Source: Gnetum montanum (Eukaryota; Streptophyta; Gnetopsida; Gnetales; Gnetaceae). From it: a stretch of 64,000 nucleotides of DNA. Positions within the stretch are counted from its first letter, which is position 1, and each line of letters opens with the position of its first letter. The notes under the pieces are model-generated. The model saw only the letters and a program-made list of their open reading frames with translations, was not told where the DNA came from and ran no database searches. This document shows, one piece after another, positions 23,346 to 33,886 of the stretch. Location of the stretch: positions 109,213-173,212 of the forward strand of contig MNCI01015984.1 of the NCBI GenBank assembly GCA_015680685.1, written 5' to 3'. Made by a program: the position numbers and the translations under genes.

Positions 23346-23499
23346 GAGGATGAGTATCCAATTTCTGATCATTTCCCTAATGAATTCCTCTTTGCTGGTG
23401 TAGTGAATAATCAATCACCCATGGAGAAAAACTGGTACACTAGCATTCTTACCTATCTCCTCACCCAACAAACACCACAAGAGTTAAACCTTGAGAAGA

Positions 23500-24710
23500 A
23501 ACAACAGTTTCTTTATTGAGCCAAGTACTTTATGGAGATCAATGGGAAACTTTACAAAGTGTGTCCCGATGGCTTGGTTCAATGGTATGTTCTCGATATA
23601 GATCAACTGTGAGTTCTCCAAGACGCTCATGAGGGTCCTTGTGGGGATCATTATGTTGGCAGACAAATGGCCATCAAGATCCTGCTTGCAGGATATTATT
23701 GGCCTAAATTATTTTGGGATGCCCATCGTTTTGTCCAATCTTGTGAGCTCTGTCAATGTGATGGGGGAATGACTGCTAGAATGGAGGGTCTGCAACAATG
23801 GATTCAACCATTAGAACCCTTTGACATTTGGGGAATTTATTTTACGGGGCCGATTACACCAATGGCCAACGGAAAAGCTTATATTATTGTTGTCGTTGAT
23901 TACCTAACAAAATGGGCTGAAGCAACTGCTATTAAATATTGTACATCATCTACAGCTGCATGATTTGTTCAANTATTGTACATCATCTACAGCTGCATGA
24001 TTTGTTCAATAACAAATCATAAATAAGTTTGGTGTGTCGCATGCACTTATTTCAGATAATGATACACACTTCACAAGTGCAACTTTTTGGAAATTAATGC
24101 AATACTTAGTGGTTGAGCATAAATTGACTACACCATACCACCCCTAATTGAACAATCAAGTAGAAGTCACCAACAAGGAGATTACAAAGATATTGACAAG
24201 AACCATTAGCAAGTTTAGGTGAGACTAGAGCACTAAACTAAACGATGCTCTTTGGGCATACCGCTCCACATGGAAACTTCCTACAGGATACTCTCCCTAT
24301 GAGTTAGTATACGGTAAATTACCAATGCTTCCCATTCAAACTGAGTTCCGTACACTATCCACGGCATGTGACCTCAACCTTGACCTTGATCTAGCACAGA
24401 AACAATGATTAGTAACCCTTAACTTGCTAGATGAAAACCAATTAGCTACTCTATCATCTCACGAATTACACAAGGTCTTCAATAAACAATGTCATGACCT
24501 AAGAATTAGGAAAGTTAAATATCAGCCAGGAGATAAGGTTTTCTATCGGAATCCCACACGTGCCACAACGTACTAAATTTCAAACATTGAGGGAAGGACC
24601 TTATATTATTTATGCAACTTTTCCTTTAGGGGCCATGACAATATATAAACTTGAGAGCCCAGATAAGAAACTTTTGGTCAACGTGGAACAAACCAAACCT
24701 TTCTAGGAGC
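23500..24710 (+). pseudogene. Element B integrase (dead, with assembly artefact)
   Basis: N-terminal HHCC zinc site: HEGPCGDHY...QSCELCQ (23628-23760). Core: FDIWGIYF, where the first catalytic Asp (GIDF in the family) is Tyr; SDNDTHF (second Asp, 24052); QVEVTNKEI (catalytic Glu, about 24160). The C-terminal part has LWAYRSTWKLPTGYSPYELV and KVKYQPGDKVFYR. Stops occur near 24148 and 24222. A 36-bp exact duplication around a lone N (23937-24009) breaks the frame, and dropping one copy plus the N brings it back in phase. Confidence 0.82.
23937..24009. other. Exact 36-bp duplication around a single N
   Basis: TATTGTACATC...TTTGTTCAA occurs at 23937-23972 and again at 23974-24009, with one N between. 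This looks like two contig ends that overlap but were not merged. Confidence 0.85.
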
Positions 24711-24789
24711 TTAAGACAACCAGTACACATGCTACCTCTCTTGATGGACAACCTTGCTCACTATTTCAGATCTCCTCCTTCCAACTTAG

Positions 24790-26551
24790 TCGTGGGGGAG
24801 ATAGCCACCTATGCAAACCATTCTAGGCCCTCAGTTCTTTTTGAATTTTTGTTTTGCACATTTTTGTTTTACACATTTTTTTATTTTACACATTCTTTCA
24901 AATTTTCTTATTTTTGTTTTACACCATCGTCCATGTTTTTACTATTTCTTTATTTGCTTGATTTACTTTTATTCATCATCTAATAAGTGCTCATGCTGGT
25001 GGATTGAATTATATCATATTGATTGCTAATGTTTGGTTTTTACCTTTGAATTATGATGTTGATATTAAGGTATGGTTCTTTTGGTAAAACAGGCAATTAG
25101 TCCATGTCGTCCACTCATCCATACAACTCTATGGTCTCCTTTGGCTTGGAACTGTACAATTCCCTTTTCCTAAGTAAACTTGTTAATGAATTGGTGGCTG
25201 GGTATTTTTCAAACCAAGGAAAGACTCAAAGGATGAAAAGGGTGTGACTTCAAGGGGATTCAATGCATTGGTGCTGGCCATTCTCTTGGGTGCTTGGATG
25301 CTTTTTCTTGGGTTTTCCGCCATTCTGACATTGTTCAAATATCAGGAAGCTGAGTGAATAAAAATAAGTCTTTGAATGATGTGGTTCTCACTCATCAAAA
25401 AAAAGAGAAAAATATGAGAATTCAAAGTACACCCCTTAGACATGATAAAGCAATATGGGCTACAAGCATTGGTTATGGCACTAGAAAGACATGTTACCCA
25501 TTCCTCAAGGTTCCCTCTAACTAAGGCCCTTTCTCACTTCTTGCTTATCCATCTCACTCTCCTTGGGATAGTGGTCACTCTTTGTGGAAGCATTCTTGTT
25601 GCCTTAAGAGGATGGATTGGCCAAGTGTATTGATGCAAGGTCACTGAATGTGCTTGGTTTGAGTCTAGATTTGGGATGATTTCTACTTAGTTATCTTAAA
25701 CATGAAATACACAAAGGGGCTTTGCACAACCTTATTCTTGGGATTCCATTCTATTCTCTCTTCTCCATCTTTCTTCCCATTTTCCATCTCATTGCCAGTT
25801 TTATCATTAGTCCATTCTATATTGATGCATTGTTTTTCTTTAGTGAATTCTTGTGGGTAAGTTTTTAACTCTTACTTCTAAATGACATTCCTAGAGCCTA
25901 CAGACTCTTTGGTTTATAGGTTTGTCAGGGCATAAAGGGCATGAGCCTACTTTGGGGAGGACCCACTTACATATCTTTTGGTTTGGTTAAGTTAAGTTCT
26001 TTACCCTTAGACATTGTTACAATCAAATTTCTTTTATTTACCCCATCCATGTCATCCAAATTGTATGCACCTTCACAACTATTTTTAATGAATTACTCTT
26101 TATTGTTGTGAATACCCTCTTTCCACTACTCCTTGTGTCAAGCTTTCTCAGAATTGTATGAATCACTTCTATTATTTAACCCATTCCTCAGTCTTTTCAC
26201 TAACAATATCAAGTAAGCAATCTATCACAATCACAACTTGGCTAGATAAAATCACTGACAAGACAAGGTATTTAGCCATTATTTATGTATTATATATACT
26301 AGTTCTTGGTTTTGTTGTGATTACAGTCAGAAGCATGGATTAGAAGCAGGACTGTCATCGCCAAGAAGGATGCAAACATATCAATCATGGGAGATTGTTC
26401 ATGATCGCTGGATCTCTTTTACCTCTCCCTCATTCTTTATTGCCAAGAGGGTTTGGATGTCATTTGGATTCATTGGTGTTCTTTCCTAATTGTCATGAAC
26501 ACCAATTTTGTACGTAATTGTAATATTGTATGCTCAGGCACTTCTGCATTT
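24790..26551 (+). other. Element B post-pol region
   Basis: Begins with the purine run GTGGGGGAGATAG (24792-24804), a possible internal polypurine tract. A T-rich tract follows (24838-24975). It holds two blocks shared with C2, E and F: AAAGACATGTTACCCA (25485-25500) and CTTTGGGGAGGACCCACTT (25950-25968). I see no gene. The 61-codon frame at 26158-26343 has one hydrophobic run but no homologue in the sister elements. Confidence 0.65.
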
Positions 26552-26996
26552 NNNNNNNNNNNNNNNNNNNNNNNNNNNNNNNNNNNNNNNNNNNNNNNNN
26601 NNNNNNNNNNNNNNNNNNNNNNNNNNNNNNNNNNNNNNNNNNNNNNNNNNNNNNNNNNNNNNNNNNNNNNNNNNNNNNNNNNNNNNNNNNNNNNNNNNNN
26701 NNNNNNNNNNNNNNNNNNNNNNNNNNNNNNNNNNNNNNNNNNNNNNNNNNNNNNNNNNNNNNNNNNNNNNNNNNNNNNNNNNNNNNNNNNNNNNNNNNNN
26801 NNNNNNNNNNNNNNNNNNNNNNNNNNNNNNNNNNNNNNNNNNNNNNNNNNNNNNNNNNNNNNNNNNNNNNNNNNNNNNNNNNNNNNNNNNNNNNNNNNNN
26901 NNNNNNNNNNNNNNNNNNNNNNNNNNNNNNNNNNNNNNNNNNNNNNNNNNNNNNNNNNNNNNNNNNNNNNNNNNNNNNNNNNNNNNNNNNNNNNNN
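26552..26996. other. Assembly gap (445 N)
   Basis: The gap covers the start of the B 3' LTR. By alignment to the 5' LTR about 650 bp are missing, including the repeat array, so the stated gap length is probably too short. Confidence 0.9.
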
Positions 26997-27301
26997 ATAC
27001 TAGTGTTAGGATTAGTTAAAACTTAGTTAATGAGTAGTTAAGTTAAATTAGTCACTTAGTTACCCCTCTCCTTCCCTACTAGCACAGGACATAAAAACAT
27101 AAAAGCTATAAAAATCATATGCCTCAAGCTTACTTAACCATACAATCGTGACATATAGGTAAGCTTGGGAAGACAACGATCAACCAACACGTCTTTGTTC
27201 CACAAGGGCGCATAAGCACTTAGTCCTTGGAATTCAACCAAATCATGCGTGAAACACTTGTATTCATATGGTTGAGCATAGGGGTACCTCATCACTCATC
27301 A
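26997..27301 (+). repeat. Element B 3' LTR (right part)
   Basis: Aligns with 18107-18402 with few differences, ending CACTCATCA, followed by the TSD ATAAG (27302-27306). Carries the hairpin with a 3' arm AGGTAAGCTT, so one T-A pair becomes T-G. Confidence 0.9.
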
Positions 27302-27306
27302 ATAAG

Positions 27307-27880
27307 GGTGAACACCCATTACCACTATAATGCAAAACATAACAGGTAAACCTATCACTGTCGAGAGACAGGCAATTCCATGCATCACTAATAATGATAA
27401 AAGGATGTAGTTGTGGGCCAGAACATTAAAATATCAAGACAATCCCTATACCAACCCACAACAAATGTGAAAAACAAGTGTGTGGACAAATGGAAGCATG
27501 AACCACTAAACCAAAAGACACCTAATGGCTAAAACCTGAGAACCTAAAATCATCTAAAACATGCATGGAAACATCTGACGCACTTATTAACTCCTCTTCT
27601 AAGAAAATGACCCCAACTGAGAACTTACCAATAAAAATATTAAATCATAATCATACACCACTAAAAAGAGGAAATAAGAACTTAAATGATCAAAATACAA
27701 TTACCATCACAATTACCTGGGATGATAACCAAATGACTAAGTCACTAAGGATGATAAGTGAGAAGCCTCAAGTGTGTGATCTAGGGGAACTAGCGTCCAT
27801 TTTCCAAACACTAACCCATGAGTTCAATTATGGGGGAGATACCTATCATGATCAAGGAATTAATAAGAATTTTTAAAATT
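27307..27880 (+). pseudogene. Element C2 pro/pol-junction remnant
   Basis: Resumes the C2 element after B. Resembles the end of pro and the pro-pol spacer of B (compare CCATGCATC, GACACCTAATGGCTAA with B 21520-21690). It then reaches CTAACCCATGAGTTCAATTA and the GGGGGAGATACC marker (27834-27845) that in B follows pol. The enzyme domains in between are missing. The 103-codon frame at 27565-27876 has no motif I recognise. Confidence 0.5.
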
Positions 27881-29849
27881 TTCTTTTTTACAATTTCTTT
27901 TTGATTTCTAATCTTTTGTTATGCCTTTTCACATTTCTTACCAATTTCCACAGTCTTTGATATCTTTTCATTCTTTTATATTTTTTCCATTTCTTAAACC
28001 ATGTGCAATTCTTTGATATTTTTTGCTTCTTTTTAATCATTTTCATTCTTTTTAATCTTTTTCATTTTTAATATCTTTTACAATTTTTTATACTTTGTTT
28101 ACATGCTACTTGTACATATTTCTATCAATTTTGAATAAAACACATTGAATAAAGTAAGATAAAGTTCCAATAAGATGAGGATTTCTCTATGTTATCAAAT
28201 CATTAGGGATTGATTATCAATATAATAACATCACAACATTCATCCATTCATTCCAATAATAAAATATTCTTACCATTGCCATAATGATACTCTTTTTATA
28301 ATAAAACTAAGAATAAATTTATGATCATTATGCCTAAACAAAAGGGTGAAGAACCAAGTGGAAATGCAAAGGGTGTGACATGAAGGGGATTTATGGATTC
28401 TTTTGGACTATTGGTATGAGTTCTATCATGTTGCTTAGGTTGTATTATATCCTTGTAGATCTAATGAAAAATTGAAGAGTACAATAAGTGCTACCTTACC
28501 ATGTCACTAAAAAGACATGTTACCCATGCCTGAAGGTGGTCCTCCAATAAGGTTAACACAGTTAAAAATAAAATAACTGCATAGAATAAATTTCTAGGAG
28601 TCCCACTAGAAAGACATGTTACCCATGCTTGAAGGTAGGTGACTTCTTATGAATCTGAAAAATAATAAAAAAAAAAGTGCAATGAATAAACTCCTCCTTG
28701 GACAATATGCCAAGTGGTAATACTCCTTGTAACAGTGGTAGTCTTATGGTTGTAAATCCATGAGATGAAACAATGTAATGTCATTGTAAAGTGATTTGGA
28801 CTTGGTTTGAATCTTGGACAAAAAGGCTAATGATTACCTTAACCATCAGTAACACACAAGGATTCATTATGCCTATGGTGTAGATACCTCACGTCCTGAT
28901 TTTAGCAATCCTTTCTACAGTCCATCGCACAGCACTATATATTTAATCATAACTTGTGGTTTTATATAATATAGAGTTATTTTCCCAATCTAGTGATGCT
29001 AACATGTGTGTTTTTCTAGATAAGTATGTCTTACATTGAACTCCTTAAGTGCCTAAGGACACTTTTAGGCATGGTTAGGGCATTAAGGGCTAGATCCTTC
29101 TTTGGGGAGGACCCACTTGTATAACTCTTGTATTTCATACTTACTAAGCAATTCCACATCATCTTGTGCCTTCCAAAACATCTAATAAATTTTCCATATT
29201 ATCTAATAATTTGTCTGTATATTAGAAATTCATTATCCATTTCATATTTATACCATAAACTTTCATTGCTCAAGATTCCTTCTTCATGAGCCTTGAATGC
29301 TAACTTGTTAAAAATTGTACATCACTCATGACCCATGACCCGCTAGAAAAGCTTTATATCTTTCAAACATTTCATTTGACTCATTTTTTTCTTAAAAAAA
29401 TCAATAAAAATTTTGAATTTTTTAATGGTGACATCGTAGTTACAATGTCGTATCTACCATGCATATAAAAATAGTATATATACATGTGGGAGTTAGTGAA
29501 ATTTTTCATTTCTCTCATTTGTAGCAAGACAAGTTTCTGTAGTTTTTCCTCAACCCTCTTGCACACTAGCTTCAAAAGGCCATAACTTTGTCCTTGTAGT
29601 TCTGATTTTCAAAATTCTTAAATCTGATTGATCCTCAAGTGCTCAACTTAGTTGTGGGGGGTGCATTACATGATATAAGCAATTTGAAAATTTGAGCCAA
29701 AAATTCCTAACATCAAGAAGATATTATAAAGGGTAAGTACAAAGAGATAATAAGAATAAGAATCTTAAAGTTAATAAATCAAACTAAGGCCAAAAAGATT
29801 CAAATAATACTCCTAATAAATCATATAAACTATTTTAGGACATAATAAG
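27881..29849 (+). other. Element C2 post-pol region
   Basis: T-rich tract (27876-28095) right after the GGGGGAGAT marker, then the shared blocks. AAAGACATGTTACCCATGC occurs twice (28511-28529 and 28610-28628), and CTTTGGGGAGGACCCACTT is at 29100-29118. No gene is visible. Ends in ATAAG (29845-29849), the left TSD of E. Confidence 0.6.
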
Positions 29850-30785
29850 TGATGAGCATTAAAGAGGTACCCCTACACCCAAACATACGATCACAAAGTG
29901 TTCACATGCGATCTGGTCGAATTCCGTGGACTCTATAGTCTTCAACATATTAGTCTTCTAGGAAGTGAACCTTGTCCTAAAGGTCATTCATTGTCTTTCC
30001 AATTACACTTGTGATGCACATGGTATGGTTAAGTGTAATCAAGACATATGATTTTTATTATTTTGTGTTTTATGTTCTTTGGTGCTTAAAGAGAGAGATG
30101 AAGTAATTTAATTTAACTAACTAACTAATCTCTAACTAGTCCTAACATAAGCATCCATTCCCACTTTCTATACACGTCCTAAACCCACGTATCCACTGTT
30201 GGGTTACCAAGTGCTACGCTACTGGGTGCACCAAGCAATAACAATACTGGGATTACCAAACGAATATGTGTTTATGCTCGAAGCAGTCATACTTATGTAA
30301 TTAATCTTTTTAACTTAATTAATTAACTAACTACTGAAGGTATAATTTAGCTTAATTAATGGCATAATTCATGAAGATAATGAATGCATAAATAGATCAT
30401 TAATCTATTCTAAGTTCTGCAAGGTTTGATCAAAAAGCTCATCTTTATTCCTATACACACTAGTGTGGTTTAGGTATAACAGTGCTTGAATAAAGATTCA
30501 TACACTTTCTAACTCTTGCTACGGGTGCTCAGAGGAATATTCTAACTTTCAAATGAACAAACTGCAAGAGCTCTGCTACTACTATGACTTAATTCCCCAT
30601 AAAAATAGCTAAGAGCTTGTATTTATAGTTTTTTGCTATATAGTATTGTGTTGACAGGGCCTCATAGACATAACAAGCATTACATAGACATTGCCCTGTC
30701 AATGGGGCAACAAGACATAAAAAAGGCTCCATCAATGAGGCCGCATCAATGGGGGCCCATCAATGTGACACTTTGATGCTCATCA
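29850..30785 (-). repeat. Element E 3' LTR
   Basis: 936 bp. Minus strand starts TGATGAGCATCAAAG and ends ATGCTCATCA. U3 holds copies of CATTGATGRGGCC-like words (complement of 30710-30780) instead of the A/B array. Hairpin at 30001-30040. Confidence 0.88.
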
Positions 30786-30795
30786 TACCCCCATG
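30786..30795 (-). other. Element E polypurine tract
   Basis: Minus strand reads TCATGGGGGTA directly before the LTR start TGATGAG. The same tract occurs in F (AGTAGGGGTA) and C2 (ATGGGGAGA). Confidence 0.75.
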
Positions 30796-31018
30796 ACTGA
30801 ATGAAAACTTGTCCCTAAGTTCCCTTACAAACTTGGAAAGGTATGGGATTATTGATTGACTTTTAACAAAACAAATTAACTTGACAAAACTGAATGTCTG
30901 AGAATACGAATCAAAAAATTACAAAAAATTGTGGTGTTCATGACACAAAATTAAACACCATGACATGACTACATAAAATTGGACAACACATCCTCTGGTG
31001 ATGTGAAGACAATGGAGA

Positions 31019-33886
31019 AGATCATATAGTCCTAGGTGGTGGAGGCTCATGAGGTTCTGAAGGACCTTCACCAGCTTTAGGCACTAGCAGTAGCTGAGGC
31101 AGTTATGGCTATTCTATTATGGCTACAACCTCCAATGAAAGGCGAAAGGCATCTAGTAATGCCTTCATCTTCTCCTCCTTGCTCCGAGGATCATTCACGA
31201 TCCATGAAACATCACCAATGTCAGCTGGAATGGGGATATCCCACAAATAGGGCATTATTAGGAACATCTTCTTCATGTTGACAAACTAGGCAGTGAACTA
31301 TTTGCATTCAATATCAAGTACCTTGACTGTGTTATGGAACTCCTAGTAGTCATTCATCCTCTTGGCTAGGTTGTTGGCAATTGATAGTTGAGCAATGAAT
31401 TGTGCCTTCAGAATTTCAAGTTCAACATTTACCACCACAAGCTTCTACTTAGTGTCTTTGTGAAGCTTGAACTCAACCTCATACAACAAGTACAAGCTAG
31501 CCACCTATTTTTCAAGTTTTGATCACAACCGTTCGATAGTCAAATGGCTAGATTTACATAACAAAGATTGGCAAGCTCCATATATTCTATCATCTCCTCA
31601 ATGTGCAACTCCTTCATGTGGATTTCCACTTTGTTGTAGGCATTTATCCCATTAATGATAGGTTGCCACACTTATTTTCCTTGCTAGAGTTGTTAGAAGG
31701 TTTCATTCACTTTAGCCTTTGCCAACTAGTTGTGCTTTTCATTTAATTCCTTTTATAAACTAACTTGTTCTCTGTAATGGTCCTTGACTCTCTCAAATTT
31801 AAGAGCCTCCAATTTCCAAACAGCTACTTCAATTGTAGTTTTTTAGTGAAGGGCATGGACCTTCTCCATGAAGAGATTTCTATTTTCCACTACCAATCTC
31901 CTTAGTTTTGTGTTTTCTCTAACTAGTTACTCCTATTGTTGATGGATGAAATTGGTTAATTATTGCTTATGCTCATCAACATTTCATAGGCGATGGTTCT
32001 CTCCAGTTAATTGTATATTCTCATGGTAGGTCTGATCCAAGGCCTTCTGAATCTTGTGTTGTGTGGCCTCTGCCAAGGATTGGTAGAACACCATCGTCTC
32101 CATTGCACCCTCAACCCCTTTTAGTTTAGCTTGAAGCTATTCCATAGCTTCATCTCTTGTCAGTGTCAGGTTGAAGAATGCATGGTTGACAATCTAGGCT
32201 CTTAATTTGGCAATTTTCATAGCCAAACATTCATTCAACTCCTTAGCTATTTCAAGTTGCCCCTCCAGGATGATATTCTTGCCCCTTTCCTCTAGTAGCT
32301 CTGACTAGGTTGCAGTAATATTATCTAGAAGGTCAAAGATATTTGGAAGTGATTGCTCAATTCCCACTAGTTGGTCCAATAGATCTTTATGTTGTGCTAC
32401 ATTTATTCTACTGCTTGTGACCCCTACAAATGTCTACACATCTTTGAGTGCAATGATGTCCAATGCAAATGCCGCAGGTGCATTGAGCATTTTGGCAATA
32501 CAGTCAATGACCATTTCTATTATAGTCTCCTACCCCTAGAGCTACATCACCAATACAGTTACCCCTTCACCCTCCTCCAAGCACACCAAGAATGTTGCAG
32601 CATTCCCCAGAGATTTCTGGGAGTGGTTGTTGTTCTATGAGAGATATTGTGACCTCTCTGATACTTGAATTTGACCTCACGGGCAGCTACGTTCTTGGGA
32701 CTGAGAAGATGAATCCACCTCCACCCATCAAGGTAATTGTTCAAGCCACCTCATTAAGGTAAATCATTACTAATTTCTACACAAATGGATCCCCACCACT
32801 CATGCCTACTCATTGCTCTTGTTCACTCAAGAGCCATTCTCTATGTTCATGCAACTGTTGGACAATTACAGCAATGTCTAGCATGGTTGTTTGAGTGGTG
32901 AGTGGGGGTGGTGGTTGCTACTCCTCTTCTTGGATAATGGTTGTAGGCATCTTATCTTTCATCATTTTTGCCCATTTGGTGGCTGGAACATGCTTGACCA
33001 CATCATTGTTGTAATGGATTATTCCTCCTCTTCAACAAGGTTTTCTAATGAGGCATGGAAAAGAGAGTGTCTTCCTCCCACATTCATTTTCTTTAAATAG
33101 CTTTTCTATCTCTAGATAGATTAGCTGTGGAAGGTTGACGGGGAATCTTCCACTCAGAGTGATGCATGCTCGAGCAAAAAAGGCAATGATTTTGCTTAGC
33201 CTCACCATGGGATTGAGGTGGAAGGCTACAATCTTGTAGTGAATCCTCGCTACCAGTGTGAGTGCACCAAACTCCTTGTGATCGACGCCATAGCACTATT
33301 GCACCTATTCTTTCTTGATGCTAGTATCTGCATGCATTGGGATCTCAGTAAGACTTGCCTCTATCTCAAGAAACCCAAGCACTTGTGCAATGGCTTGCAC
33401 CGAGTAAGACACTAAGATGTCATTAATTTTTACTGTTAATCCAGCTTGCCTGTTATTCCAAAATAGGAATGTCTCTCCCATATACCACTCCCCAATGGAA
33501 GTGATGATTGGCCACATGCGAGAGGCCTTTAGCTAGTCTTTCACTTCCTTTGGTGCTTGCTCTAGGAAAGGGTCAAATTTTAACTCCTAAAAAACCATTT
33601 TCTAGACCTCCCACTATCTGATCTAATTTAGACAAGCTTTTGTCAAGGTCACCTTGAGATTGGCTTGTTGTGCTGGTGCATCATCCCAATGGAAGTGTTC
33701 TATTACTGTAGCTAGTTTTGGAATATGTTGGATAGATGTCACCTCTACCTCTTCCCTAACAGGACCTATGACGTGGGTTGCCAATGATTCTTCCTCAGCT
33801 TGTTCTTGGCACCTTCCCATTCTAGGTTGTTTCTTCCTTGGTTGGGATGGTCCTACTTCCTGCTTGTGCTTTTCTTTTGGTGCCAT
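31019..33886 (-). pseudogene. Element E third ORF, downstream of integrase
   Basis: Starts at the ATG at 33886: MAPKEKHKQEV, then the basic patch QPRKKQPRMGR. Continuing in frame: ELKFDPFLEQAPKEVKD; a globular block EWYMGETFLFWNN, VKINDILVSYSVQAIAQVLG (33480-33360); KIVAFHLNPMVRLSKIIAFF; a Pro-rich linker (QPPPPLTT, about 32900); a long heptad-like region rich in Leu, Glu and Lys (about 32370-31450); and the C-terminal block YLWDIPIPADIGDVSWIVND with EPHEPPPPRT near the end. About 950 codons, with more than 20 stops (mostly TAG) and some shifts. No signal peptide or membrane segment seen, so it does not look like an envelope protein. The middle block may resemble the plant transposon domain Transposase_32; that is a guess. 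Confidence 0.72.

Larger units (their letters stand above)
17457..27301 (+). mobile_element. Element B: full-length gypsy (Athila/Tat type) element
   Basis: Complete element with a perfect 5-bp TSD (ATAAG). Order: 5' LTR, tRNA-Asp primer site, gag, retropepsin, reverse transcriptase, RNase H, integrase, a 1.7 kb post-pol region, then the 3' LTR, whose first part is lost in an assembly gap. The domain order (integrase last) is that of Ty3/gypsy. The primer and the KGTENVVADHLS block suit the Athila/Tat group. It carries no visible third ORF, unlike C2, E and F. Confidence 0.9.

Noticed and set aside
26158-26343. 61-codon frame with a hydrophobic run that could be a small membrane protein or env remnant
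   Set aside because: No counterpart in C2, E or F and no signal or family motif. AT-rich chance frames of this size are common here.
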